64,000 nucleotides of DNA from Antedon mediterranea (Eukaryota; Echinodermata; Crinoidea; Comatulida; Antedonidae): contig NC_092680.1 of the NCBI RefSeq assembly GCF_964355755.1, positions 21,925,001 through 21,989,000 on the forward strand. The letters are read 5' to 3'. Below the pieces are notes generated by a model. The model was not told the origin of the DNA, did no database searches, and was given only the letters and a program-made list of their open reading frames with translations. Numbering within the stretch: position 1 is the stretch's first letter; every line of letters starts with the position of its first letter. Shown one piece after another: positions 1 through 10,893 of the stretch. The translations under genes and the position numbers were made by a program.

Positions 1-1090
1 TTTTAGAAAGTTGTCATCTTTCAATACTTCCTTGTATCGTTCCAGGTGAATGCATTTCTACCAAATTGTTGTAATTACATTTATTATTATCCAATGATGC
101 GTTTACTCAATTTGATATTAGGTCAGAGGTGATGAGTACATTCTATCAATCAATAGTTGAAAGTGTTGTTACTTTATCCTTAATGATAATATTGTATGGT
201 ACAATGGCTGTTCCAATGAAGATAAACACAAGTTACACAAGGTTGTTAAACGTCCCTCAAAAATCATAGGCATACCCCAACGTTCTATTGTTACTTTGTA
301 TGCTGAATGTTTACTCAGAAAGGCAACATTGATCATAAATGATCAATACCATCCTGGCAACCATCATTTCCAAATTATGTCTCACTTACAGTCACAAATT
401 GAGATCGATACTTGCAAAAACTAATAGGTCAGTTTCTTCCTTCTACCCAACAGCAATCCGTGCAATTAATGACACACGTTAAGTTTATACTTCCCCGAAA
501 CTTTGAAATACTGGAATGGGATTTAGTTTTTTACCAACCCCGAAACAAGTTCTAGAAATGCCGGGATGGTGTCCAGCGGGGGATAGTTTCACCCTGTAGT
601 TTAAGTTCTATATTTGTTGTTAGCCGAAACTATTCAAATTTATTTCAATGTAAATGTGTTTTATATGTTTATAAATGACAATACATTGACTTGACTCTCT
701 TTATTTGTTTAGGTAACAAAGGCTAGCACACGGTGCTGGAATGGTGTAATAATATGTAACTTAGAAACGTTTGTGAATATGATTAAGAAAGCCCTACCTA
801 CCTATATATATAATAATAATAATACCACATTTATATAGCGCCCTTTTCATGAGTAATCATGCTCAAAGGCGCTTTACAAGCATTATTACCCCAGTATTTT
901 TTGGGATCAAACACGTATGGAAACATACTCCCATAATGCAGCCGGTAACCAGCGCAATATATATAAATCCAAAGGCAAATTACTGAAAAAAATGACAATG
1001 CTGTGGGTATCAGTGGCTGGATCTCAATGGAGATACAAAAATAAAAAGCGAAAAGCTAAATCAAAACGATAAAGTAAACAGCCAGAAAAG

Positions 1091-1131
1091 TTAGTAGAGC
1101 TTTCGGGCAACACTAGCCCTTCATCAGTGCA
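1091..1131 (-). ncRNA. Weak second hammerhead-like motif
   Basis: On the minus strand CTGATGA (1127-1121) is followed by GGGC, a seven-base loop, GCCC and then GAAA (1104-1101). This gives the core plus a four-pair stem II. An extra A sits between the core and stem II, and no convincing stem III or cleavage triplet follows, so it is at best a degenerate or divergent copy. It lies about 110 bases from the better motif and next to an (AT)n run. Confidence 0.3.
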
Positions 1132-1240
1132 AGAATATATATATATTCAGGTTGAAATTATCAGACCGTTAGGATAGAGTGCTCAATACCAAGGTAGAGC
1201 ATAAATAAATAAAATAACAGCAGAAAACTTGGTTACTTCA

Positions 1241-1317
1241 TTGTTTTAATCACTACAAATTTGTTTCGTACGACCAGCATGTAGCTGGCCGCACTCTTCA
1301 GGTGAAATATAAAACAT
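1241..1317 (-). ncRNA. Hammerhead ribozyme motif (type I)
   Basis: Read on the minus strand, all conserved hammerhead parts are present in order. CTGAAGA (1301-1295) fits the CUGANGA core. Stem II has 11 pairs including two G-U wobbles (1294-1284 with 1278-1268) and a five-base TACAT loop. GAAA lies at 1267-1264, followed by a short stem III (1264-1262 with 1257-1255, loop AATT). A GTA cleavage triplet ends at 1254. Stem I closes with TCAC/GTGA and then TGTTTTA/TAAAACA around an asymmetric internal loop, the feature that contacts loop II in natural ribozymes. Hammerheads of this kind are known from Penelope-like retroelements and retrozymes of animals. No reverse transcriptase was seen nearby, so this is probably an element end. 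Activity is inferred from structure only. Confidence 0.75.
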
Positions 1318-1426
1318 AAGTGACACAGTTGTCTCATAGTGCTTAATAGAAGTGAGTCATCAGGAAGTCGTATACAATAGCCTATTGTTTTAGATAAACT
1401 ATTTGGATCTGCAATTTAGTAAGAAT

Positions 1427-1612
1427 TTGGTTAGGACATCTGCATATCAAGCAGGCGGTCCGAGTTCGAGTCTCGGTTGGGGCGACTTTTTCTCATTCTC
1501 ACAGATTTCCTCATCTTTATCGTTTCAAATTAATTAATTAAATTTCAGTATATCACCGGGCGGTTTAGAATTAATGTTCTTTGCCTGATTTGTTTATATA
1601 TATAAAAGTATC
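1427..1612 (+). repeat. tRNA-derived SINE, 5'-truncated copy
   Basis: From GGTTAGGACATCTGC onward this matches the copy at 1777 almost base for base: the second half of a tRNA-like head with a B-box (GAGTTCGAGTCTC), a T run, an ATTAATTAATTAAATTTCAG segment, an ACCGGGCGGTTTAGAATTAA segment and a TA-rich tail. The first third of the tRNA head is missing. Confidence 0.7.
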
Positions 1613-1776
1613 TCTTCGGAGATCCCGCCTCGTGAATAGAAATACTGTAAGATGAGGGTGTATCAATTTGATCTCTGGTGCGCGTGCGTTCAACTGAGGA
1701 CTAGTGCTGTTCCGCCGTACCACGCCGAGAGTGTTAAAGAGTCGCTATCCAATCGAGTTCGAACAATACCATGAAA

Positions 1777-1955
1777 GCCCCAGTGGTCTAATGGTTAGGA
1801 CATCTGCATATCAAGCAGGCGGTCTGAGTTCGAGTCTCGGTTGGGGCGACTTTTTCTCATTCTCACAGATTTCATCATCTTTATCGTTTCAAATTAATTA
1901 ATTAAATTTCAGTATATCACCGGGCGGTTTAGAATTAATGTTCTTTGCCTGATTT

Positions 1956-1992
<37 letters not shown>
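1777..1992 (+). repeat. tRNA-derived SINE, full head
   Basis: Positions 1777-1847 fold into a cloverleaf. The acceptor arms are GCCCCAG and TTGGGGC, the D arm is closed by GTC/GAC, and the anticodon stem is TCTGC/GCAGG around loop ATATCAA (anticodon ATC by position). The T arm is CTGAG/CTCGG around TTCGAGT. A T run follows at once, as a pol III stop. The non-standard anticodon, the shared tail with the copy at 1427 and the TA-repeat 3' end point to a SINE rather than a working tRNA gene. A cellular tRNA-Asp-like gene is the less likely alternative. Confidence 0.7.
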
Positions 1993-1993
<1 letters not shown>

Positions 1994-2363
1994 CAAATAG
2001 GTACGTGTTTCTTATTGAACTCCGGTACAGGTTTGCCATTTCATGTATGAGTTGACGGGTACGAGTTAATTGCCATGAGTGTTTGTTGGATTGGATATCC
2101 AGCACCCTATACTGTATATTCTACACATAAAAGACACAATTCAATCAACTTTTGGCACTCATCTTTGCATGGATATGTTTCGTTTGTGTGGATAATGATT
2201 TTTATAAACTGCTTATCTCTGTTTATATCTTTAATCACCTTTACATTGTCAAAATAGTGATTTAAATTAAATCTAATTGTTTATTGATGTTATTTAATTT
2301 ATCCTCTTAACTTTATATTATTAATACATTATTATTATCATTTTAATGATTTTTCTTGTGTAG

Positions 2364-5300
2364 GATACAAACCCTATTTATTTGTTTGATAAATCTTTAA
2401 TTGAGCAAGCAAACTATCAACATGGTAGTTCATTGATGGAAGATGATCAGCAACAGTTAGATAATGAGCTGAAAGAACAGGTTGAAGCATTCAGACACCT
2501 TCCACCTAGCTATAATGCTGTTAGTTCAAGAACGCAAATGGCCCTTGTAAGTATAGCCTCTTAGCTTACTAAGATTAATTTGAATATGTGATCTTTCTTA
2601 AAGAGACTGGCTAGTTTTACAGTAGTCATTTTATATTCAAATGAATGGAGCTATAGCTTGGTTTAACATGCTTTCTGTTAGCCCAGAATTCAATCTTCCT
2701 AAGTAAAGCCTCTAATATAGTTTATAAGCATCCTGTAAATTACCAGTTTTTTCTAGTGTGTATGAAATATAATAAATTGCTGTAGTCAAACCTAAATATT
2801 ACGGTGGCTGATTTCCGCCAAAGAAAAAAATTATTTTATAATAATACGGCGTTATAACGCCCTAATAATATAAAATAATTTTTTTCTTTGGCGGAAATCA
2901 GCCACCGTAAAATATAGTGTAAGCATTTTATTTATATATATACACATGTTTTTGCCATAATCTGCTAAAATAATAAGTTATTGAATTTATCTACTTATAT
3001 AGCAACTACACGATCGTGCTAAAGAAAAAGTGCAATCATGTGAGAATGTGGTTAGAGATCAACATCAACAACAGCAAGGATGGATGGCTGTTGTTGCTAA
3101 CTTGGAAGATATCTCTAGGTAAGAAGAAGAAGCAATGAAACATTCATGACAATATCAACATCCATGACAACAATCAATAACAACATTCATAATAATCTAA
3201 TGGCCAACATTTATAATAATATTAACATTAGGCATCTACTATGAAGTTCTATATAGCAGTACATTACCGGTTCATCACCTCGTACAAATAAGTTGCGCAA
3301 CAGAATTAATCCAGCTTCTTTTTATCACTGAATGAATTGTGACTTTTTATTTTGTCAATGTTTTGTACTTTTTTATTGTATTGTATGAAAATCTATTTTC
3401 TATGTATATTTATTTGCAAGTGAAAATAGAAAGGCAAGGAAAAGAATAAGAAGGAAATAATATTATGTAGATAGTGTGCTGTTGAAATTATATTAAAATA
3501 TTGTCACCAGAATGTATTCTTTCTTTCTTTATTTCCATTTACAAAATCATAAACATACATAAATAGTTACAAAACAAAAGAATGGAAAGTATTGCATAAA
3601 ATATTGTGTTTTCAGAGCATTCAAACTTCGAACAAGTTCATTTGAGAATAGTTTGACTGATTTCATGTCAAAAAGAGAAGACTACTTCAAGATGTTATCC
3701 GAGTTCCCAGATGTTCTAAATCAACTAGAGAGAATTCCATTGCCATCAAACCTGGTTGATTCTGCACGGCTTGAGAGTGAGAGTGATCGTGATAGCATGA
3801 CCCTAATGAGATGGATTAGTAGACAGGTTACTTTTTATTTAATAATTAGAATTATGTTAATTATAGGTACTGTGTATTCCTTGAAGAATATTTATATATT
3901 TCTTTTTGGTTAAATCATTTTTTTTTACTAGTGTAATAGTTATATTCATAACTATTGTTAATAGTTATAATTGTGCTCAATAGGCTATTTAACATATTTT
4001 TATTTAAGTCTGCTTAATTTATAGTACTTATTGTATATGTTTTTTGTTTCATACCTTTAAGTGGCAACTTTCGTTGCTGTTGGTTTTGATGAAATGAAAT
4101 GCCTATAATTTAATTATACTTTTACATCATTGTGTCAAAGGTGGTGTGAAATTGCTTATTAGCTTCAATTTCATAAAGCAGGCTATGTTGTTTTTGTAGG
4201 ATGAGCGAAGTTCATTAGTTAACATGTACCAATTATGTGCAAAGTCGCTGGAGCAGTTTGAGCCAAACACGCTTCATGTTTTTAGCTCTGACATTAATGA
4301 TGTTAAAGGTAAACAGCATTTGTATGTAATAATATTTGAAACGTCCTTTACAAAAAAATGGAATAGATGTTTTTTAAATTGACATGTACATTGTTTCAGG
4401 GGCAGATTGATTGCTTTGAAGAAAAGTAGTGTTAATTAAAATTGTCTATTTGTGACTCCCATCCCCCCTGTTTTCAACATTCAGGCCTTTTGTTGAGTGT
4501 GTTTAGTACAATATGATGGCCCTCTATATTAAACTGTCCTGGTTGTAGCATGGCAGAATTCCTCAAAGGTTATATCCATAGTCATTGTAAATGTACAAAA
4601 TAATGTCATTTAGTATTACTTCTGAATCTAAACATTTCATTTTATTATACCAGTGAAAGTTGATAACCCAGGTATGAAAGAAATCAAAGGCCTTGGAGAC
4701 AGGCTGTTTGGATTAGAACAACTGTTAGCACAAGCAAAGAAGACAAGGCAAGACCAGGGAGAGATGGCCCAGGTGTGTGCATTAGGTTTTTACTTCTAGT
4801 CCACATCTAAATAACATAAAGCATGTTAGCAAGTCTGTAGATGTTTTCACTGGGCAATCTAATGTTCAAATACTGAAAGCCAAGCCTATAGTTCCAGTAT
4901 GAAATATGATGACAGGAATTGATGTTATATTGTCAATTTAAAACTCCTTTTGTTCTGTGTTGGTGAACTTGAAACACTCTTATTCTGCCTGATACAATTG
5001 TACTTTTTGTAGTTTTGATGGATGAGTTGTGAATAACTTTTAACAATTTGTATTTGTAGAGCTTTGTTCAGAATCAAACACGGATCAGTAACCTTAGAGA
5101 CACCTCTGTTTTGCCACAACTCTGTGACAGTCACCAGAAACAGCTGGTGGTCATGATCAAGAATCACCTTCAATTAAGAGAAATCAGTCGTCGTTGTTTG
5201 ATTGCAAAAAAAGAGCTTTGTCAAAATCTTCATGTTAGATTGAGGTATATTATTAAAATAAGAGAAGGAAATGCATTAATAATCTGGAATATAAATTCTC

Positions 5301-8300
5301 CCAAAACCAGAGTTTTTATTGCAAAAGATCTCAAAGTTGTTATTTTGTAATGATGTAAACTCAGAAGGTTTTTTGAAATATACATTTCCTGATAGGCTTG
5401 TTTTTTAACGTGTACCTGCAATGTTGAATTTTATACCTATAACACTAATTCTGTAAAAATGCAAATTTGTTCCAGGTGGATAATGTTTGTAGAACAGCAA
5501 ATTACCGGCATTCATGGCAAAATGGTCGTGTACCACGAGAATCTGAAGAGATTAAAGAAACGGTTGGAAATAGCTCAACAGGTTTACAATGCGCCAGAAC
5601 TGTTTGCAAAAGCCTTGGTGGAGATTTACCTCAGAAGGCAGTTTGACTTTCAGTTCTCACAGGTTAGTTGTGACCATGTGTGTGAACTTAAGTCATTGTT
5701 TGTCATTTACAATCAATTTAATAAATTAAAAACATTTATGATAAATAAATGTGTTACCTCTGGTTTCAGTAGTTCAATAAATCCTTATCCAAACAGTTGA
5801 TTACAAAGACGGATTTCCACAAAAATGTGAAGTTGAGGAATTTGAGGAAACTTTCAAATCGTACAAGCTGAAGAACTTTAAACCTAATTATTAAATGGAA
5901 GATGAAATTATGTTCATATTTACCTACTGCCTTTACTCATATCTTGTATTTTTTGTAATAGAAATTTGGAGCGGTGAGTGAGTTGCAGCTAAGGGAGGTT
6001 GACAGACGCAAGGAGTTTTCTGCAATAATGCATTCACATTTTCTTAATGCTATGTTTCCTGGGCTTGGCAACCTTCCACCAGGGATCATGGTTAGAAATT
6101 TACACTTTTTAAAGCATTTTTTATTTTTTAAATATTATTAACATGATTAGTGAAAGTTGTACATTTTCTCAAACAAATAGTTGTGTTGATTAATCTTAGA
6201 TATTTATGTCCTATATATATAATAATGTGTAATATCTAATCTTGTCCATAAATGAGCAAACCTGAATAACCGTTTTTTGTTTTGTGTTTTCCAGCTTGAA
6301 CCGTTGGTGAGTGATACTATTTTGCCTACAGTATCCCTTGAAGATATCAAGCTACTTAAAGACCATGTACCAGAATTAGAACACTGCCTTCAGTAAGTGA
6401 TTTTAATATTGTTACCACATAATATTCAACAAATAAAAGTAATATTATTGCCATAAAATGACCATACCAAACCATTTTATAGTTTCATCTAACTACTGTA
6501 GTGTAAAATCAAAATTATTCTATAAAATCATTAAAGACATCATCAGCTTGCAAACTAAACAAACAATAATATTAAAACATTTGACTACATCTTGCAGATT
6601 TCCAGATGAAGGTTTGAGTAAAGAAACACAAACAGTTGACGAGTTACCAAATAAAGACTGGGAAAAGTTATCAATGAGAGATGTGCTTATAAAACAGCAA
6701 CAAATACAATACAGTGATAAAGAAACTACTCCCACAGCTAACAGGGAGGAAGAGATATACATATCCCATATTGATGATAGATTTACAGATGAATTTGAGA
6801 AAAACTCAAAACAACCCATTGAGGAATCGGTTGAAACACTTAAAAATGAACCATTTGAAGATAATTTAGAGGATGATATTTTGCTGGAAAATGGTGGTCC
6901 TTTATCAGTGACTGGTATCACAATTGGTAGCCATAGCAACTTAAAAATGGATCCTCCTTTTGGGGCTTTATTGTCAACAAACACTGATAACTTTTTGTCG
7001 ACACAAGATAGTGTTGAAATGCCATTTTACAGTTTAGCTGGTAATCAGCTACAATCAGTTTTACCAAAACCACTGATAGGAACAGAGTTCACAAACAAAA
7101 TAGAGACTTTGGAAGATGAACTTGAAGATTTGAAACGAGAGAATGAAGATAAAGAAAGAAAGCTTAAAATATCTGAAAGATTGGAGGTTGAAATTAGACA
7201 TCTTCAACAAGAAATCCAAGATGCAACTTCTAAATTTAACAAATTAGAAAATGAAAAGGAACAGATTTCTAAACAAAATGTAAGCCTAACAGAAAAGGTA
7301 AATGAAAGTAAGAACGTTTTGTTGTCGGAAACAAAGTCAATTAGAGGTGAATTGACAAACATTAAGGATGATTTTAGTTCTTTTTTGACTGATAATAGAA
7401 CAGCAGTTGTTCAATTAGAAACACATGTAAAGTTAATAAGTAAGGAGTATGAAAGAACACAAGTAGATAATGCTAATCTGTTAGAAGAAATGAAACAGGA
7501 AAAGGAAAATAAACTAAAAGAAGAAAATGTGTTTCAAAGAAAATATGAACATTTACTACAGGAACATGAATGTTATATAAAGCAAAACGATGAAAAACAT
7601 GAAATGATGGATAAAGACATAAAGGAAAAAGAAACACTACTTGAGAAAATGTTGAAAGAGAAAGAGAAATTAGAAATTGTTCAACAGGAATTAAGTTTAC
7701 AAATTCAGAAAGAAAATGAACTTAAAAAACAACTTGAAAAAAGTCAACAAGACTTGACAAATTTAAATAAACAAAAGCAAGATCTTAAAGACGAGTATGG
7801 TAACTCTTTAGAAGAATCTAAGAGAAAGCTTGAAAGTCAATTGGAAGATAAGAATCAAGAAATAATTAGGTTAAGATTGAGCCAAGAGGTGGAGATCTCT
7901 GACTTAAGACTAATTGTTAAAGATAAAGAACAATTGATTGATCAGCTTAAGGATGGCAAGGAGGAAATGTTGAAACAGAAAAGTGAAGAAAAAGAGCAAC
8001 TTGTTCTTGAATTAGAAAGCAAGAAGTCTACTGAATTGAAAGAGTTTGAGAATAATTTACGAAAACAATGGGAAGAGGAAATAAAAGCTATGTCAATAGA
8101 GAATTTGATTGCAATTAAACCAGATATAAAATCTGAAGCAATAATCAGAAAAGAGAATGAAGAATCTCTTAAAGGACTCCAAAAACAACTTGAAGAAACA
8201 CATAAGAAAGACTTAAATGTAAGGCTAGAAGAGTTAAAAATAACGAAAGATGAGGAAATAGCAGTAGCCAAGCAGACAGCCCACTCAGAAATTGAGGAAT

Positions 8301-10893
8301 TGTTGGAAAAATACAAAATATGTGAAGAGAAATACCATACATTACAGAAAGACTCTGTGAAGCAGACAAATCAGATGGAAGCATCGTTTATGACAGAAAA
8401 ACAATGTGAGGTTCTAGCAGCTTTAGAAGAAGAAAGAAAGAACCACAAACTGAAGATGGATAAACTCAGACAAAACATGGAAGAAAGTCAGAAAAACGCA
8501 ATCAAAGACGTTTTAGATGATGCTGAATTACGGCATTCAAGAGAAATCCAAGAAATGATGAAAACATTTGATAAAGAAAAACAAAGCAGTCTGGATGATA
8601 TGAAGACTAGCATCCAAGCAGACAAGCAAGTTCACTTCAATACTGCCCTCTCTAAATTATCAGTTGAGAAAGATAAGGAAATTGAAACTTTGAAAAAGAA
8701 AATTGCAGAATTTGAGAAGCAACGTCAAATGGATAAAGGTAATTATACTTATTTCTACTTATTCGAACATAATATACTCTATAGCTGTTTTTAAAATCTG
8801 ATGTCAAACTAATCAATATTAGTATTGTATATACCTCAGCAAAATGTAAATTCTCATTGTTTCTAAATAAAGTCGTATTTGTTTTTGACAGAAGCAATTG
8901 ATAAACTGCTTACTGAAAATTGTGACATCAGTGACATTGTCAAACAAACAATTAGTGAGAGAGCGTTAGAAAACCAGAAACTTAAAGATGAGAATGAATC
9001 TCTACTAAAAAGTAAACAAGATCTGATGGACCTGCAAGTTAGGGGTAGTGGTTCCTCATCTATGGAGGAGTCGGTTTTGTACATGCAGAAGAGTATTCAT
9101 AGGTATTATGTTGTATGGAACAGGGCTGGAAAAGATAGTGAACAAAGATTGTGGATATTCCAACAAATATACTACAGAGGCCATCATAATATACTAATAA
9201 TATGTTTAAACCCAGAAACATACATTATCTGCTTATTGCAGTGATAAACAGTGTTATGTACTGATTTACTGTATCCTATGTAATTGTCTCACTCCTTTAT
9301 GATTTGTCTGATAACAATATCTTAAAGTTTTGTGTCCAACCTATGGGTTAGTATCCATCTTTATACATTACAGCAGTAACGGTAAGCGGTATAAAAAATA
9401 CTATTTCTTATGACCATTTACATTAATATGGAACATATCTTTCTATATTCTGATGTATATAATTGTGTGTATACTTGATCTACCTTAAAACTGACTTCAA
9501 CTTTACATAAATAATAAGATATATCAAGAGATAATGAGAATATGTTGAAGCTATAGTGAGTTTAAATTTGTTTCCCTAGTGATTCATCAACATTGGAAGA
9601 TCAGGCTTCTGGTGGTCATAGACTTACAAAGGCCAAAGAAAATACAGACTTTAGAAAGAGAATGGTAGATTCTACATCTAAAGCAGAAAAAATATCTATA
9701 ATAGAGTGAGTACATTATTAAACAAGGAAGGTTGTAGTATTATTGCTCCCTTATAGTACTAATAAAGTTCTCATATTTTAATCATAACATTAATAACAAT
9801 AATCAATCTGTATATTCATGGTCATTCTCTTGCACAGCTCCATCCTTGAATACTCTTCCACAATCAATCAAGAATGCCAACTCTATTGCCATCTTCAAAT
9901 AGTTGCTGAAAACCCATCTCTTTCGCATAGCATATGAAATGCTAGTTCGAGCCTTGTGGTCGTAACGTACTTCACTGGTTCTGTACCTACACTTATCATG
10001 TTTCACTCATATCAATCAGTCTGTATATACATGAATGGTATCATACTTCACTGATTCTGTACCTAAACTTTTTCTATTCCTGATTTTGGCTTTCAGTATA
10101 GGTGTTGGAGACCTTGTTTTGATCTTCTTTGAAGAGCCACATGACAACTATGTTGTGTTTACACGAGGACAGACACATTACTTTGTACATGCTGATTCAT
10201 TGACAGGGCTTGGCTTAAAACCACATGACCCCAGCAAAAGGTATACATTTGGTGTAAAAGACACATTTATAGTGAAAATATTTGAATTAGGTATGGATTA
10301 ATACTATTATGTATCGGAGTATTTGTTTTTTACATTCATGAGTTATAATTCTGATACTGTGTACCCAAAAAGAGAGATTGCAGTACTCGTATGCTGCAAA
10401 TAGTTTGAAAGAAAAGATTTGATAATAGTTTCAAGTTTAAAGTTTCTCTATTTTGTTCTTAGAGCTTGGATAATTGGCAGAATAACTGACAAGGAGTATT
10501 GTCAAGCTAAGAAGGTATGTCATCTTTACCATGCCATATTTGTTAATTCCTGTACATTATGTTACTACATATAAATATATGCTTCCGTTTCAACAAACAT
10601 GCGGTATGCAAGATTTAATTTGATTGGTTAGGGGTCAAAATTGAAGCAACGTATACTAACCTTGAGCTTTCATGCCGAATGAAAGGTCAGGGTTGTGAGA
10701 GATGGCTTCCACTAATCATTTCCTGGTTTGGACCTATGGAGTTGTACCCTATTGGATTATCAATCTAACATTTATATCTTTTAAGGCCCAAAATAGGTTC
10801 AAGGTTCCAGTAGGCACCAAGTTCTACAGAGTAAAAGCTGAACTCTGCAGTATAAAGGATCACCGTAGGACAAAGGTAGAGAGTAAGACCTAG
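2364..10893 (+). CDS. RB1CC1: RB1-inducible coiled-coil protein 1 (FIP200), 5'-partial
   Basis: Scaffold of the ULK/Atg1 autophagy-initiation complex; it also binds cargo receptors through its C-terminal Claw domain. Exons read as 2364-2546, 3003-3118, 3616-3826, 4200-4308, 4654-4772, 5060-5244, 5476-5662, 5962-6090, 6295-6392, 6598-8738, 8892-9102, 9580-9705, 10097-10240, 10463-10514 and 10786-10893. Their phases agree throughout and give 1372 residues to the TAG stop. The first exon enters at DTNPIYLFDK, equivalent to the end of the vertebrate ubiquitin-like domain. Middle exons match the helical N-terminal region (e.g. GWMAVVANLED, IKGLGDRLFGLEQ). The 2.1-kb exon is a long charged coiled coil. 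The Claw domain follows (VGDLVLIFFEEPHDNYVVF, then AQNRFKVPVGTKFYRVKA). The start codon and first exons are not in the window. Confidence 0.95.
2799..2910. repeat. Hairpin MITE in an RB1CC1 intron
   Basis: Two arms of about 45 bases, starting TTACGGTGGCTGATTTCCGC and ending with its complement, are near-perfect inverted repeats around a short ATAATACGGCGTTATAACG-type core. The whole unit can fold into one long hairpin. The flanks are AT-rich, so I do not assign a target duplication. Confidence 0.75.

Larger units (their letters stand above)
1..2363. other. Upstream or intronic DNA of RB1CC1 with retroelement debris
   Basis: No coding exon was recognised here. The next recognised exon (2364) starts in the middle of the RB1CC1 ubiquitin-like N-terminal region, so this stretch is probably intron or 5' flank of that gene, with the first exons outside the window. 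It holds a possible LINE-like 3' tail near 480-700, ending in TTGACTTGACT-type sequence. It also has a short interspersed repeat near 815-1050 that includes the recurring phrase ATCTCAATGGAGATACAAA (also seen twice at 29690-29780), two hammerhead-like motifs, two SINE copies and a (TA)n run at 1960-1990. Confidence 0.5.

Noticed and set aside
1777-1847. Functional tRNA gene
   Set aside because: The cloverleaf is good, but the ATC anticodon is unusual and the downstream tail is shared with a truncated copy nearby, which indicates a SINE.
4903-4995. Possible intronic C/D-box snoRNA (ATGATGA ... CTGA)
   Set aside because: Box spacing is plausible, but there is no proper terminal stem next to the boxes and no recognisable guide.
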